Assembly: GCA_017993055.1 (NCBI GenBank)
Contig: JAGONM010000021.1
Location: 1 to 64,000 of the forward strand
Length of the DNA: 64,000 nucleotides
Direction of reading: 5' to 3'
DNA from: Armatimonadota bacterium
GTDB lineage: Bacteria > Armatimonadota > UBA5829 > DTJY01
The notes beneath the pieces were generated by a model that made no database searches, was not told the DNA's origin, and saw only the letters and a program-made list of their open reading frames with translations. Positions within the stretch are counted from its first letter, which is position 1. Every line of letters starts with the position of its first letter. Shown here piece after piece: positions 49,013-57,982 of this stretch. Made by a program: the position numbers and the translations under genes.

Positions 49013-49109
49013 TGGCGGGAGCGTGTGGGAATCGAACCCACCTGAGACCCTCTTCAGGCCTCACACAGGTTTTGAAGACCAGGCGAGCCACCAGACCCAA
49101 TCCGCCCCC
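49013..49109 (-). tRNA. selC: tRNA-Sec (TCA), selenocysteine tRNA
   Basis: A 97-base minus-strand tRNA with anticodon loop CTTCAAA (anticodon TCA). It has a long extra arm and a T arm GTGGG-TTCGATT-CCCAC. The long acceptor stem GGGGGCGG faces CGCTCCC, the discriminator is G and CCA is encoded. The anticodon stem has one T-T mismatch. Long acceptor, long variable arm and TCA together identify selenocysteine tRNA, which reads UGA at SECIS elements. selA is 0.9 kb upstream on the same strand. Confidence 0.95.
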
Positions 49110-49141
49110 GATTGCGTTCAACTTTGCAGAGCACAGGGTCA

Positions 49142-49170
49142 AGTATACGGGGGTGCAATAGGTATGTCAA
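49142..49170 (-). promoter_or_regulatory. Promoter of selC
   Basis: TTGACA (49170-49165), a 17-base spacer and TATACT (49147-49142) on the minus strand form a consensus sigma70 promoter. The transcript start should be near 49135, some 25 bases before the tRNA. It lies just after the HD-GYP stop, so selC need not depend on read-through from selA. Confidence 0.88.
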
Positions 49171-49185
49171 GGACACGCGACCCCG

Positions 49186-49869
49186 CTAGTTCGGCCTGCC
49201 GTGCTCCAGCGGTTCGTCTCTGTTTCCTGCAGCTTGACCCGAAATCGGGATGGCGTTCGCATTCAGCGCGGTTAGGAATGCATCGACGATAATTGGGTCG
49301 AACTGGGTACCCGAGTTATCTCTTACCTCCTGCACAGCGCTGTTCAGCGGGAGAGCTTCACGCCACGGTACGTCCGACACCAGTATATCGAAGGTTTCGG
49401 CCACCGCTATGATGCGCGCACCCAGTGGAATCTCGTGCCCGGCGAGTCCATCCGGGTATCCCTTCCCGTCGAAGCGTTCGTGGTGGTGCTTGATCATCGG
49501 AAGCGCATCCTCAAGTCCGTTGACTTGCTCTAGCATCCGGATCGCAATGGTGGAGTGCAGTCGCATGATCTCGAACTCTCGGTCGGTCAACCTCCCAAGT
49601 TTATCCACGATTGATGACGAGATTCCGACCTTGCCGATATCGTGAAGTACCGCGGCGCGCTGCAGACTACGAAGCATCTTGTCATTGAGATCAAGCTGCT
49701 TTCCCATCGCCACGGCATAGCTCGCCACACGTTCACTGTGCCCGTCAGGAGCGCCGAGCTTCGCCGAACGCAGATTCAGCATTCCCAGAGCCGCATCGGT
49801 AGTCGCGTCCGATTCACGGATCTCCGGAGCGATACTCTGCGTAACATCATCCGATAGATTTCGGTTCAA
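49186..49869 (-). CDS. HD-GYP domain protein, probable cyclic di-GMP phosphodiesterase
   Basis: A 227-residue protein that is nearly all HD-GYP domain, without receiver, PAS or membrane parts. Metal-binding motifs are VLHDIGKVGI and HHHERFDGKGYPDGLAGHEI with the GYP triad, followed by GARIIAVAETFDIL. The usual A-D-x-F/Y-D-A is A-E-T-F-D-I. The expected reaction is hydrolysis of cyclic di-GMP to pGpG or GMP. The start is TTG 49869, strongly supported by AAGGAGG seven bases upstream. It follows selA and may be on its mRNA. Confidence 0.9.
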   Translation of the reverse strand: MNRNLSDDVTQSIAPEIRESDATTDAALGMLNLRSAKLGAPDGHSERVASYAVAMGKQLDLNDKMLRSLQRAAVLHDIGKVGISSSIVDKLGRLTDREFEIMRLHSTIAIRMLEQVNGLEDALPMIKHHHERFDGKGYPDGLAGHEIPLGARIIAVAETFDILVSDVPWREALPLNSAVQEVRDNSGTQFDPIIVDAFLTALNANAIPISGQAAGNRDEPLEHGRPN

Positions 49870-49993
49870 AACTAATCCTCCTTGCAGTAATCGCGGAATA
49901 GAGGAACGATCAGCCGTTAAGGCCGAATGCCCCGCTCCTTATCTGGACAGTATCCGATCGTAATTATCGGTGTGTGCGCCTTCGCTCAGAAGG

Positions 49994-51403
49994 TCAGTTT
50001 CGAAAAACTCCGGACGCCGCGCAGACAATCTGGTCAAGTTCACCATGGAGGATCGTGCGGAGGTCGAGGAGAAATGCGCCGTCGGCCACTCTGCCGAATA
50101 TCGGCGGGTCGTTGTGGCGGAAAGCGAGAGCGATGGCATCGGGGGAGAGGTCGGCTGCGATGATCGCCACGAGCGTGGTCGGAATCTGCTCACCCGGCAG
50201 AGATCCGCTTCCGACCTCGGAGTTTCCTGTTCGGAGTTCCGCGTAGACGTCAGGCAGTCTTAGTGAATCCAACTTCTTCTTCAGTTGCGCGGCTTCTCGG
50301 GCGACCTCATCGGAGGGTCGAGTCATGCAGTGGATAGACGGTATACTGGTGGCGACTGTGTCGGGTTCGAGGTAGAGGCGTAATGTGGCCTCGAGCGCTG
50401 CGAGAACGAGTTTGTCGAGTCTGAGGGCGCGCGCCAAGGGATTGACGGCCATGGCATCAACTAGATCTCGCCTGCCTACGATCAGCCCCGCCTGCGGCCC
50501 GCCCATGAGTTTATCGCCGCTAAACGTTACGATGTCAGATCCGGCACCGAGACTCTCCGCCACCAGTGGCTCGGCGTGCATTCCGAACGAGGAGAGATCG
50601 AGCAACTCCCCGCTGCCGACGTCGTCCATCACCGTTATCCCGTATCGTCTTCCCAGATCAGCGATCTCGGAGAGCGATGCCTCTTGAGCGAAACCGACGA
50701 TACGAAAGTTGCTCGGATGCACTCGAAGCAGGACCGCCGTCTTCTCTGTGATCGCGCGCTCGTAGTCGGAAATGTTGGTTCGATTCGTCGTCCCAACCTC
50801 CACTAGTCTGGCACCCGCGCGGGACATTATCTCGGGCATCCGGAACGACCCGCCGATCTCGACAAGCTGTCCTCGGGACACTATGATCTCTGCGTCGAAC
50901 GCAAGCGTGTTGAGGGCGAGAAGCACTGCGCCGGCGTTGTTATTGACGGCGAGTGCCGCTTCAGCACCGCATAGTTGCGACAGCATATCCGAGTAGTGAC
51001 TTGAGCGAGACCCCCTCGATCCCGATTCGACGTCCATCTCCAGGGTTGAGTGGCCGGAGGCTACCTCCATGACAGCATCCCGAGCGGCATCGGACAGAAC
51101 GGCTCGCCCCAGACCAGTATGCAGGATGATTCCGGTCGCATTCACGGCCCGGCGCAGAGATTTTCGCGCCATCCGCAAGGCCGCTTCACGCACAGCGGCC
51201 AAGATCGACTGAAGCGAAAGATCGGAATCCGCCAACATCTCACCGCTGCTTGACCTGTCACGAAGATCATCCACGATGCAGCGGGCGGCCTGGAGGAGAA
51301 CGGATCGAGGTATGGACGCTCGGAGCGATTCCATCGAAGGATCGCTCACCAGCTTCTCGATGGCCGGAAGCCGACGTAGTCTGTCGCTGCTGCCTTTCGA
51401 CAT
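49994..51403 (-). CDS. selA: L-seryl-tRNA(Sec) selenium transferase
   Basis: SelA is a PLP enzyme that converts seryl-tRNA(Sec) to selenocysteyl-tRNA(Sec) with selenophosphate. The 469 residues are full length. The N-terminal tRNA-binding region leads to VNATGIILHTGLGRAVL, the family motif NNNAGAVLLALNTLA, RVHPSNFRIVGF, and the PLP lysine in TFSGDKLMGGPQAGLIVG. The next steps need SelD and SelB, neither of which is encoded here. A five-base-pair hairpin follows the TGA stop directly. The gene is 41 bases behind the TPR protein and 0.9 kb from selC. Confidence 0.97.
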   Translation of the reverse strand: MSKGSSDRLRRLPAIEKLVSDPSMESLRASIPRSVLLQAARCIVDDLRDRSSSGEMLADSDLSLQSILAAVREAALRMARKSLRRAVNATGIILHTGLGRAVLSDAARDAVMEVASGHSTLEMDVESGSRGSRSSHYSDMLSQLCGAEAALAVNNNAGAVLLALNTLAFDAEIIVSRGQLVEIGGSFRMPEIMSRAGARLVEVGTTNRTNISDYERAITEKTAVLLRVHPSNFRIVGFAQEASLSEIADLGRRYGITVMDDVGSGELLDLSSFGMHAEPLVAESLGAGSDIVTFSGDKLMGGPQAGLIVGRRDLVDAMAVNPLARALRLDKLVLAALEATLRLYLEPDTVATSIPSIHCMTRPSDEVAREAAQLKKKLDSLRLPDVYAELRTGNSEVGSGSLPGEQIPTTLVAIIAADLSPDAIALAFRHNDPPIFGRVADGAFLLDLRTILHGELDQIVCAASGVFRN

Positions 51404-51444
51404 CTATGCCCCCAGTACCCCTCGCTGCTGAAGAGAATCGGACA

Positions 51445-52212
51445 CTACCAACCCACGTGCATCCGCACTAAGAACGCGATTAGCACAACCAGCATGACCG
51501 TAGACGCGGCGACCATTTGCTGAATCGGTGAAAGGGCGCTTCCAAGGAGAAGCACAACCGTCACAACGGTCGCCCAGGCCGCAATGAGGGACAGATAGCG
51601 CGAGAGAGATGCAGCCTCCAGCGAAATCCTCATCCTGTTCGCAGTTTCAAGGCTTGCTTCACAGTCAGCGCAATGGAGCCTGCCCTTCGGGTTTCTGTGT
51701 CTGCATTCGGGACACAGAACAGAGGTTACACACTGATCGTCGCGTTCTCGGAGAAGCTGCATTAGCCTGTGAGCCTCCTCGGTGCTGCCTGGTGCGAGGC
51801 GTACCACCTCGGAATACTGCTCAATCGCCTCGTCTACATGACCGAGCTTGTAGAGCGCATCAGCGGCGCGGCTTCTGGCTGCCAGGTTGTTCGGGTCAGC
51901 CTCCAGCGCCTCCCTATACTGCCTGACTCGCTCCTCATAGAAGCGGGAACGATCATTGACTTCTGTACGCTTCGAGAGCACGAGCCATACCGCGACCGCT
52001 ATTGATACCGTAAGCAGAAGCCACCACGACCGGAAGACCGCCACGGACGATATCAGCCCGATGAGCAGGCCAGTGTAGACGATGCACCCGTATGCACTGA
52101 TGGCTCCCTCAATGTAATCGCCGATGACGCGGTGCGCCAACAGACCCACTAGAATGCCCGCAAGCGCACCGGCAGAAGCTATGCCCAGTACGACCGTTGC
52201 GGCATGACCCAT
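51445..52212 (-). CDS. Membrane protein with TPR repeats and a zinc ribbon
   Basis: A 255-residue protein. About three N-terminal helices (ATVVLGIASAGALAGILVGL, IVYTGLLIGLISSVAVF, WWLLLTVSIAVAVWLVL) are followed by one or two TPR units (YREALEADPNNLAARSRAAD, DEAIEQYSEVVRLAPGS). A zinc ribbon comes next (CPECRHRNPKG, then CADC), then two C-terminal helices. It is probably a membrane scaffold; the function is unknown. GAGGAG ten bases upstream supports ATG 52212. It lies directly ahead of selA. Confidence 0.78.
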   Translation of the reverse strand: MGHAATVVLGIASAGALAGILVGLLAHRVIGDYIEGAISAYGCIVYTGLLIGLISSVAVFRSWWLLLTVSIAVAVWLVLSKRTEVNDRSRFYEERVRQYREALEADPNNLAARSRAADALYKLGHVDEAIEQYSEVVRLAPGSTEEAHRLMQLLRERDDQCVTSVLCPECRHRNPKGRLHCADCEASLETANRMRISLEAASLSRYLSLIAAWATVVTVVLLLGSALSPIQQMVAASTVMLVVLIAFLVRMHVGW

Positions 52213-52259
52213 AGGTCAGATCTCCTCAGCTTGCTGCGCAGGTACCGTCCCGCGGCGCA

Positions 52260-53162
52260 TCATTTCTCCCCGGACGTCCCTGCGTTTGGGGGAAGTGTCT
52301 CGACTGTAATCTTGGTCTGGTACTGCTCGACTCTGAGCGCCGTCGCCGACCCCATCGGGAGGTCTCCTGCAGGCAACCCGGGGAGTCCCATCGGTGCGCG
52401 GACCACGGTCTTCAACTCCCCGGCGGCCGACATGACCCGCTCCCTGTCAGCAAGAAACTTCAGGACGACTCGCCCCTGCACCCGGCTCCCCTCCTCCTCG
52501 GGGTTATCCTCGGCCTCGGTTTCCGCTGAACCGAGCATCTGCTCAATGATAGCAATCGGCCCTTCATCCGTCTGCTTGATCTCCATTAGCTTCGAAGTCA
52601 CTTTGATCTTCGAACCCACATGGAGCGGGTTGACGGCGAGTTCCGACCACTCACCCCCTGGTGCAATCGGCTTCTGCGGAAGCGCGCCGAGAATCACGAT
52701 GGGCTCAATCCATGCAGGATCCAGTACAGAACGGCTCGCAGTCGGTTTGGGCGTCTCACTCCCCTGCGTCTGCGGGACCAGCCTGCCGGACCGGTCAATA
52801 CGATAAACCCGCGATTGCTTCGACGGAGGCAGGCTGCGGGAGCCTCTGCCCGGCAGTTTCAGGGACGCCGACTCGGTATCCGCAGCGATCTCCATGCCCC
52901 CGGCGGCCAGGGGTTTGATCAGGTGGACGGCTATCACCGCAGTCAACTCGCTCTCCACGGGAGTAGGAGTCGTAGCGCCCGGCAGAGTCCGGGTGCCGGT
53001 AATCCGCTGGATGATTCTGTACCTTATGACCTCACCTTGACCGAACCCGTACGCGAGTGAGCAGGTATCGCTGTCACTCCGCTGCGCGAACAATGGCGCG
53101 ATCCCCGTAACGAGCGGGACAAAGACGAAGGCAATGAGAATCGAAATAGTTCTTCTGTCCAT
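52260..53162 (-). CDS. Secreted protein of unknown function from a probable leaderless mRNA
   Basis: A 300-residue protein with a signal peptide (SILIAFVFVPLVTGIAPLFA). The body of beta-strand character is YGFGQGEVIRYRIIQRITGT, a GGMEIAADTESASLKL strand, then a Pro-rich linker and GGEWSELAVNPLHVGSKIK. The plan recalls DUF6263-type secreted proteins, but this is not certain. ATG 53162 begins only nine bases after a perfect -10 box, so the transcript would start at or within a few bases of the ATG. The frame is open further upstream, but that would run through the promoter. Confidence 0.72.
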   Translation of the reverse strand: MDRRTISILIAFVFVPLVTGIAPLFAQRSDSDTCSLAYGFGQGEVIRYRIIQRITGTRTLPGATTPTPVESELTAVIAVHLIKPLAAGGMEIAADTESASLKLPGRGSRSLPPSKQSRVYRIDRSGRLVPQTQGSETPKPTASRSVLDPAWIEPIVILGALPQKPIAPGGEWSELAVNPLHVGSKIKVTSKLMEIKQTDEGPIAIIEQMLGSAETEAEDNPEEEGSRVQGRVVLKFLADRERVMSAAGELKTVVRAPMGLPGLPAGDLPMGSATALRVEQYQTKITVETLPPNAGTSGEK

Positions 53163-53171
53163 AATGAATCC

Positions 53172-53200
53172 ATTATATCCCCGCTCGCGCGGACGGTCAA
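53172..53200 (-). promoter_or_regulatory. Promoter of the 53162-52260 gene, leaderless
   Basis: TTGACC (53200-53195), a 17-base spacer and TATAAT (53177-53172) on the minus strand. The -35 box contains the TGA stop (53199-53197) of the gene in front, and the ATG is nine bases after the -10 box. Confidence 0.85.
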
Positions 53201-54633
53201 TCCGTGGAATTACCAGGGCTAACAGACGGCCTACGCGCCTCCTCTGGGCTGACTGTGTAGAACCAGCTCTCGCTTGTCGCGACGACAAGGCCTGCTCCGT
53301 TCAAGCCCCTGATCTCGACGCGGTGTTCGCCGGGGTTGTACTTGAGCGTGTTGATGCGGAAAGTGAACGGCGGACTAGTGCTGATGCCGCGAAACTCACC
53401 GTCCACAAACAGCGATGCCGTCTGAACCGCCGAGAGATCCGATCCGGAGAGAGCGAAGTTGAACTCGTCACCGGCTGACCTCTGTCCGCCGTAGCTTCGA
53501 ACTACATGACTCTCGGCAGCCTTGCGAACCTGCTGAGCGAGCCACTCTTCTGAGGCATCAGGGAATATGAGGCGGAGGTGTGTCATCGGTTCACCTACTC
53601 CCCGATAGTCGACCAGCGAGCGATCGTTCTTACCGATCAGTTGTTTGATGGGTAGCCAATCAACACCTCCGGCCCGCACCTCGACACCGAAGGAACGTCC
53701 TGGCGTGTCAGCATCACTAGCGAGGCCGATAAACCCCTGGAACAGAGGCGGTTGACCCTCCAGAGTGGCGGAACCCGCATCTATGGGTGCGACTACCATG
53801 TACTGAGGGATCATTCCGATACGGTGTGCATGCCGGGACGGGAGTATCTGAAATCCCCCTCTCTGCTCACCGTGCCTTGCCGTCTGACCGACTCGCGGGG
53901 CTGTGGAGACGGTTATCACACCGCAATGGTTTGTGTTGATGCACCCTACGCCGGTGTACTCCGTGGCATCGAAACGCCCGGTACCCGCCACCGGCTTCTC
54001 GACAACGGCGATCCTCTCGATGCTGTCGCCGTAGACGGCCTGCACTGCGCCGCCGCGGCGATTCTCGATGACGATCTCGGACGGACGCCTCCTCGGAACA
54101 AGCACGGTGATGACGAGCTTGTCACCGCTGGAAGGCATGTAGTCCCTCGAAAGTGGGCTGAGCCTGCCATTGACCTCCAAGAACACAGGGTTGCCCACGA
54201 GCGGCGACAGGTTCCGAAAGATAGCCGTGCCCGCCGGGATATCAGTGTATATCCCCGACGAACCGTTCTCATACCCGGTCGAGGGTGACTCGAACTCCCT
54301 TGGTATAATACTGAACACCGGAGGCCATGCATTCCGTGGTGAGGCATTACCCGACCTGATGCGGATTGCGTGAACCGCGATTGCGGCTACCGTCCCTGGA
54401 TCGGCGTACTCACCGGCGGCGAAACCAGGCATGCTCCGCACCGCCGGCAGCGTAACTCGCCCCACGGTGGTGTAAGATTCCCCCCGGTCTACGCTGACCT
54501 GAACCAGCCCCCCTTTAGCGTTATGGATGCGGATCCGGTGGCTCTCCTGCGCGATCTCGTCCAACCCCGCACATGAGACTGAAGCTACAAACGTACTGAT
54601 CGTCACTAGGGCAAACGAGAATGCTCGCCTCAT
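53197..54633 (-). CDS. Secreted protein of unknown function, about 478 residues
   Basis: A signal peptide (MRRAFSFALVTISTFVASVS, cleavage near SCAG) is followed by a beta-rich chain. The middle has LVITVLVPRRRPSEIVIENR. A late Ig-like domain contains SLFVDGEFRGISTSPPFTF and YNPGEHRVEIRGLNGAG, which resembles Ig-like domains appended to carbohydrate-active or surface proteins. The start ATG 54633 has GAGGA eight bases upstream and lies one base past the stop of the preceding gene; earlier ATGs (54648, 54651) lie within that gene. Function unknown, probably envelope or carbohydrate related. Confidence 0.7.
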   Translation of the reverse strand: MRRAFSFALVTISTFVASVSCAGLDEIAQESHRIRIHNAKGGLVQVSVDRGESYTTVGRVTLPAVRSMPGFAAGEYADPGTVAAIAVHAIRIRSGNASPRNAWPPVFSIIPREFESPSTGYENGSSGIYTDIPAGTAIFRNLSPLVGNPVFLEVNGRLSPLSRDYMPSSGDKLVITVLVPRRRPSEIVIENRRGGAVQAVYGDSIERIAVVEKPVAGTGRFDATEYTGVGCINTNHCGVITVSTAPRVGQTARHGEQRGGFQILPSRHAHRIGMIPQYMVVAPIDAGSATLEGQPPLFQGFIGLASDADTPGRSFGVEVRAGGVDWLPIKQLIGKNDRSLVDYRGVGEPMTHLRLIFPDASEEWLAQQVRKAAESHVVRSYGGQRSAGDEFNFALSGSDLSAVQTASLFVDGEFRGISTSPPFTFRINTLKYNPGEHRVEIRGLNGAGLVVATSESWFYTVSPEEARRPSVSPGNSTD

Positions 54634-54634
54634 A

Positions 54635-56110
54635 TCAGAAATCCTCATCATGCGGCGCAACAGCCTCCTCGTCGAACAACCGCTCCACAATGGGCCACCA
54701 GTGGTATTTCTCAAGGTAGACGAGATCGAAGAGCATTACTCCATCACTATGCGCGAGCGCTGCGCGGACCGCGGACTCGAAGGCGTTAGGGCTTTTCTCG
54801 TAATCTCTCAGGTACAGACCGCCGTATACGGGGCATGCACCCCTCACTGCCTTGCGCGATCTCCTGCAGGCCGCCTCCACTGTTGCCCCCTCTGGACGGC
54901 CTGCGCGCCTGGCCTGATCTACCGTCGCAATCGGATAGTAACAGCCAGTGCACAGGAAGTCGAGCAACTCGGCATACCCGGTGCGGTTATGCGCAGGTGT
55001 CATCCATGGAGCCCCGGCATGGTATCCTTCACTGGCCCAGTTTGCACCTTCGTTGTAGTAGTGATCGTACCAAGAGCCGACATACGCGGACACCTTTGCT
55101 CCCGGACGGAGCGAGTGGCAGATACGAGTCGCATCCACGACAAAGTCCTTGATCTGGTGGGCTCGCCACTCGAGCCACTCACGATAGTACTTGCCCTGCA
55201 CCACAGGAAGCCAGGGCCTGTCGTTGATTCGGAATACGTCGTCGGGCCACATCAGGCATGAGTCGCCGAGCCACGCACTGAACCGCTCCCTGCTGAGATC
55301 GCTGAAATCGGCATGCAGGTTGGGGTATCTCATTCGGTCGAAGACAATACCGTCAACCGGATAGCCACTCATGATCTCCGCTACGATATCTAACTCGTAT
55401 TCGCGGGCCGGCCCGATCGGGTTCACAAATACGCCGTAGGATGGCAGGCGCGATTCGGCCATCCTGCGAAACACGGGAGATGCTGAGAAACTCACCCTGT
55501 CCTCAGTGGCTATTCCACGCGCTTGACCTTCGGGAATCGCAATCACACACCCGTCAGTTTCAGGAGGAGCATACTCCGGAGATACCGCCCTGACGCAGTC
55601 TCTGCTCACCGTAACGAAGGTTCTCGCCTCGCCGGAGGGAGATGCCGCATTCCTGGAGGTATAGATGCTGACCGTTTCACGCAAATCCGGCCTGTCAACC
55701 GAGGATGCCTCAAACTCAGCCTTTCCGATCGATATGCGCCACAACCCCTCGTGCGAGACAACCTGCCATTCCGGACGATCGAAGCCGGGTCCCTGCCTGA
55801 AGTGCCTGTGGCCCTCGGAGAACACATTGATATTGGCGTGCACCCTGATGCCACGTGCATGCCCTTCAGCGATCATCACCTGGAGCAGGTCAAAATCGCC
55901 CGGGTAGGCGAATCCCTCTACCTGCGTAAGTCTCGGCGCGACAGCACTCTTGTACAGCACTTCTCCGATTAGCGGTTTGACATCCACCACTATCGCATTG
56001 ATCCTCGCCCGCTTCGCGCTCTCTACGATCCGGCGAACGCCTTCGACGTCGGCCATGCGGCTGATGTTGGCCTCTGCGTCGCACCAGAGTATCCTTGCTT
56101 GCTTCAGCAA
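54635..56110 (-). CDS. Glycoside-hydrolase-like protein of the GHL10 (YngK) type
   Basis: A protein of about 491 residues with a predicted TIM barrel. Motifs are VRRIVESAKRARINAIVVDV, HARGIRVHANINVFSEGH, YPVDGIVFDRMRYPN and VSAYVGSWYDHYYNE, which match the GHL10 family of glycosidase-like proteins; acidic residues near FDRMRYPN are likely catalytic. Despite secreted neighbours on both sides, no signal peptide is visible at the N-terminus. TTG 56110 is preferred because AGAGGAG lies eight bases upstream; GTG 56119 is too close to that site. The substrate is unknown. Confidence 0.75.
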   Translation of the reverse strand: MLKQARILWCDAEANISRMADVEGVRRIVESAKRARINAIVVDVKPLIGEVLYKSAVAPRLTQVEGFAYPGDFDLLQVMIAEGHARGIRVHANINVFSEGHRHFRQGPGFDRPEWQVVSHEGLWRISIGKAEFEASSVDRPDLRETVSIYTSRNAASPSGEARTFVTVSRDCVRAVSPEYAPPETDGCVIAIPEGQARGIATEDRVSFSASPVFRRMAESRLPSYGVFVNPIGPAREYELDIVAEIMSGYPVDGIVFDRMRYPNLHADFSDLSRERFSAWLGDSCLMWPDDVFRINDRPWLPVVQGKYYREWLEWRAHQIKDFVVDATRICHSLRPGAKVSAYVGSWYDHYYNEGANWASEGYHAGAPWMTPAHNRTGYAELLDFLCTGCYYPIATVDQARRAGRPEGATVEAACRRSRKAVRGACPVYGGLYLRDYEKSPNAFESAVRAALAHSDGVMLFDLVYLEKYHWWPIVERLFDEEAVAPHDEDF

Positions 56111-56135
56111 AACACTCACTCCTCTAGGAAGGATC

Positions 56136-57974
56136 TCACTTCGCGACTCGTACGATCAAAGTCGCCGGATATGCTGACCCGGACAAGGGTATCGTCCGGA
56201 TCGTGCTCCGGCGGGTCTGCCCCGGCTGCAGCGTATACCTACCGATCACCCGTTCGTCCGGCGGATGCATCCGTTTGATTTCCGAGTAGGTGCCATCTAG
56301 AAGGAAGATTCCAGCGGCCGGACCGGCGGGTGCCTCAAAGAGAACCTCAACGATCTGCTGCCTGTCGGTCGGATTATCGATCGTCAGGCGGATATCGTAT
56401 GTGATTCCGAAGCCATACAGCACTCTATCGAGAGTAGCGTGCTGGATGGGGTTCTTCCCCAGTCGAATGAATTGCCACGACTTCCCTACTGTGTATTCCG
56501 CGTCCACGATCTTCCAAGGTCTCGGAAAGACACCATCGGAATAGGCGACTTTCGCTGGATCGAACCCTGTCAACGGCAGGTCAACACCGAGCGGGTCGTC
56601 CGCCAGTCGCTGCGTCTCCGGCTTCGCGATCACGCGAGCGACCAGCTGCTGCCCCGTGAGTTGTCGGAACTCCATGATCCCGCTGGCCGTCTTGGGGTGA
56701 TGAACCGCTTGGCTCACGAGCACGCGTCTCGAATTGGGGGCAAGGGTCAGAATGCGACCGATCAGCGACTGATAGCTGTTCAGGAAATCCCTGCCCGCAA
56801 CGTACCCGACGACCACAACGTCGGCCATCGGCTCCGCGACACCTTCGATTATGTGCAGTTCCGCAGGCTGGTCGGATGGATTTACAACATCTATAACAAA
56901 CCCCATGCACTGCTGCATATCATTGAAGTGGTGATAGAGCAGTCGGGTAGACTCCTGCGATGGGACCAGCTTCCCTGTGAAGAGCACCTGGAATCTGCGC
57001 ACGGTCTCGGGTTCGTTGCAGAACCATATGCTCTCGGATTCGACCTTGGGCATCACGCGATTCTGGAGTTCCACCGTGCCCGTAAGTCTCACCGGAAGGT
57101 AGTCCACTCCCTCCGCCTCAAGCGACACCGGTACCTGCGTGCTCCGACCTGGCACGGGGACAGATACGGATTGAGGGACTTCCGTCTTCCTGATTGACGC
57201 GCCCGGCTCCAGCGATATCATTGAGTGAACCGATTCGCGAATCGATCGAAGTGCCAGAGACTGTGGAGGATTCAAGCCCGTGACCGTGGCCTTCACTCCG
57301 CCGTTGATGGCGGCCGCATACTTCCGCACCTTCACCGGCACGTTCACTTCATGTTGTCCGCAGCGCACTCTTATGGAACTATCTCCTACGGTCAGTCCCT
57401 CAACGAGGAGCATCCCGGCACTGGACGCAGGTTGCGCTCTGACCACACTGACATCAGCGACCTCCGCGCTGATGTCGCCGGGTATGAATACCTTTACCGA
57501 GAGAGTACGCTTCTCCCCGAGTGGGATCAGCATGCTCTCCGGCTCAACATAGATCGGTGGCAGGGTCAATACCTTTCGCAGGTTCGAGACCCACGTTTCC
57601 GCCAACTTCATCGCGGTCGTGCTTGCCGCCTTCGCATCGGTTGGAGTTGCGATCGCAAGAAGCGCACCGTTGACCAAGACCAGTCCGTTCGCGCCGGAAG
57701 CCTTCGCGGATATGGCCCGGATGTCCGTAAGCTTCTGAAGCATGACGGAGAGTCTATCAGCGACGATCGCCGCTCGATCCGCAGGCTTGAGGGTCCCATT
57801 AGAGCGCTGGACATGCATGAACCTTCTCCCGCTAACTGTGACGTATGCGGAACCGTCCTGCATCCGCTCGACCCCGACTCTGGCAGGGAACTTGGTCTGC
57901 TCCACAGCGGCGAGGCTGCCAGCCATCATGATAGAGATTATCGCAGAGAGTATCCACTTCTGTCGAAGAGTCAT
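56136..57974 (-). CDS. Secreted 612-residue protein of unknown function
   Basis: A signal peptide (WILSAIISIMMAGSLAA) leads a long chain without cysteine clusters. Residues about 30-115 look like an alpha/beta start domain (LVLVNGALLAIATPTDAKAA). Around 145-225 there is an Ig-like Big_2-type segment (SMLIPLGEKRTLSVKVFIPG). The C-terminal half is beta-rich (AGIFLLDGTYSEIKRMHPPD). No catalytic motif was recognised. It lies eight bases behind mutL and ahead of the GHL10-like gene, so a DNA repair operon runs into envelope genes. Confidence 0.7.
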   Translation of the reverse strand: MTLRQKWILSAIISIMMAGSLAAVEQTKFPARVGVERMQDGSAYVTVSGRRFMHVQRSNGTLKPADRAAIVADRLSVMLQKLTDIRAISAKASGANGLVLVNGALLAIATPTDAKAASTTAMKLAETWVSNLRKVLTLPPIYVEPESMLIPLGEKRTLSVKVFIPGDISAEVADVSVVRAQPASSAGMLLVEGLTVGDSSIRVRCGQHEVNVPVKVRKYAAAINGGVKATVTGLNPPQSLALRSIRESVHSMISLEPGASIRKTEVPQSVSVPVPGRSTQVPVSLEAEGVDYLPVRLTGTVELQNRVMPKVESESIWFCNEPETVRRFQVLFTGKLVPSQESTRLLYHHFNDMQQCMGFVIDVVNPSDQPAELHIIEGVAEPMADVVVVGYVAGRDFLNSYQSLIGRILTLAPNSRRVLVSQAVHHPKTASGIMEFRQLTGQQLVARVIAKPETQRLADDPLGVDLPLTGFDPAKVAYSDGVFPRPWKIVDAEYTVGKSWQFIRLGKNPIQHATLDRVLYGFGITYDIRLTIDNPTDRQQIVEVLFEAPAGPAAGIFLLDGTYSEIKRMHPPDERVIGRYTLQPGQTRRSTIRTIPLSGSAYPATLIVRVAK

Positions 57975-57982
57975 TCCCGTGC

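Noticed and set aside
49979-49996. Hairpin directly after the selA TGA, as a possible SECIS
   Set aside because: The stem has only five pairs, and read-through would add about ten residues without function. A full-length SelA ends at this TGA.
54304-54309. TATAAT inside the 478-residue secreted-protein gene
   Set aside because: It is on the antisense strand, within coding sequence and with no gene downstream.
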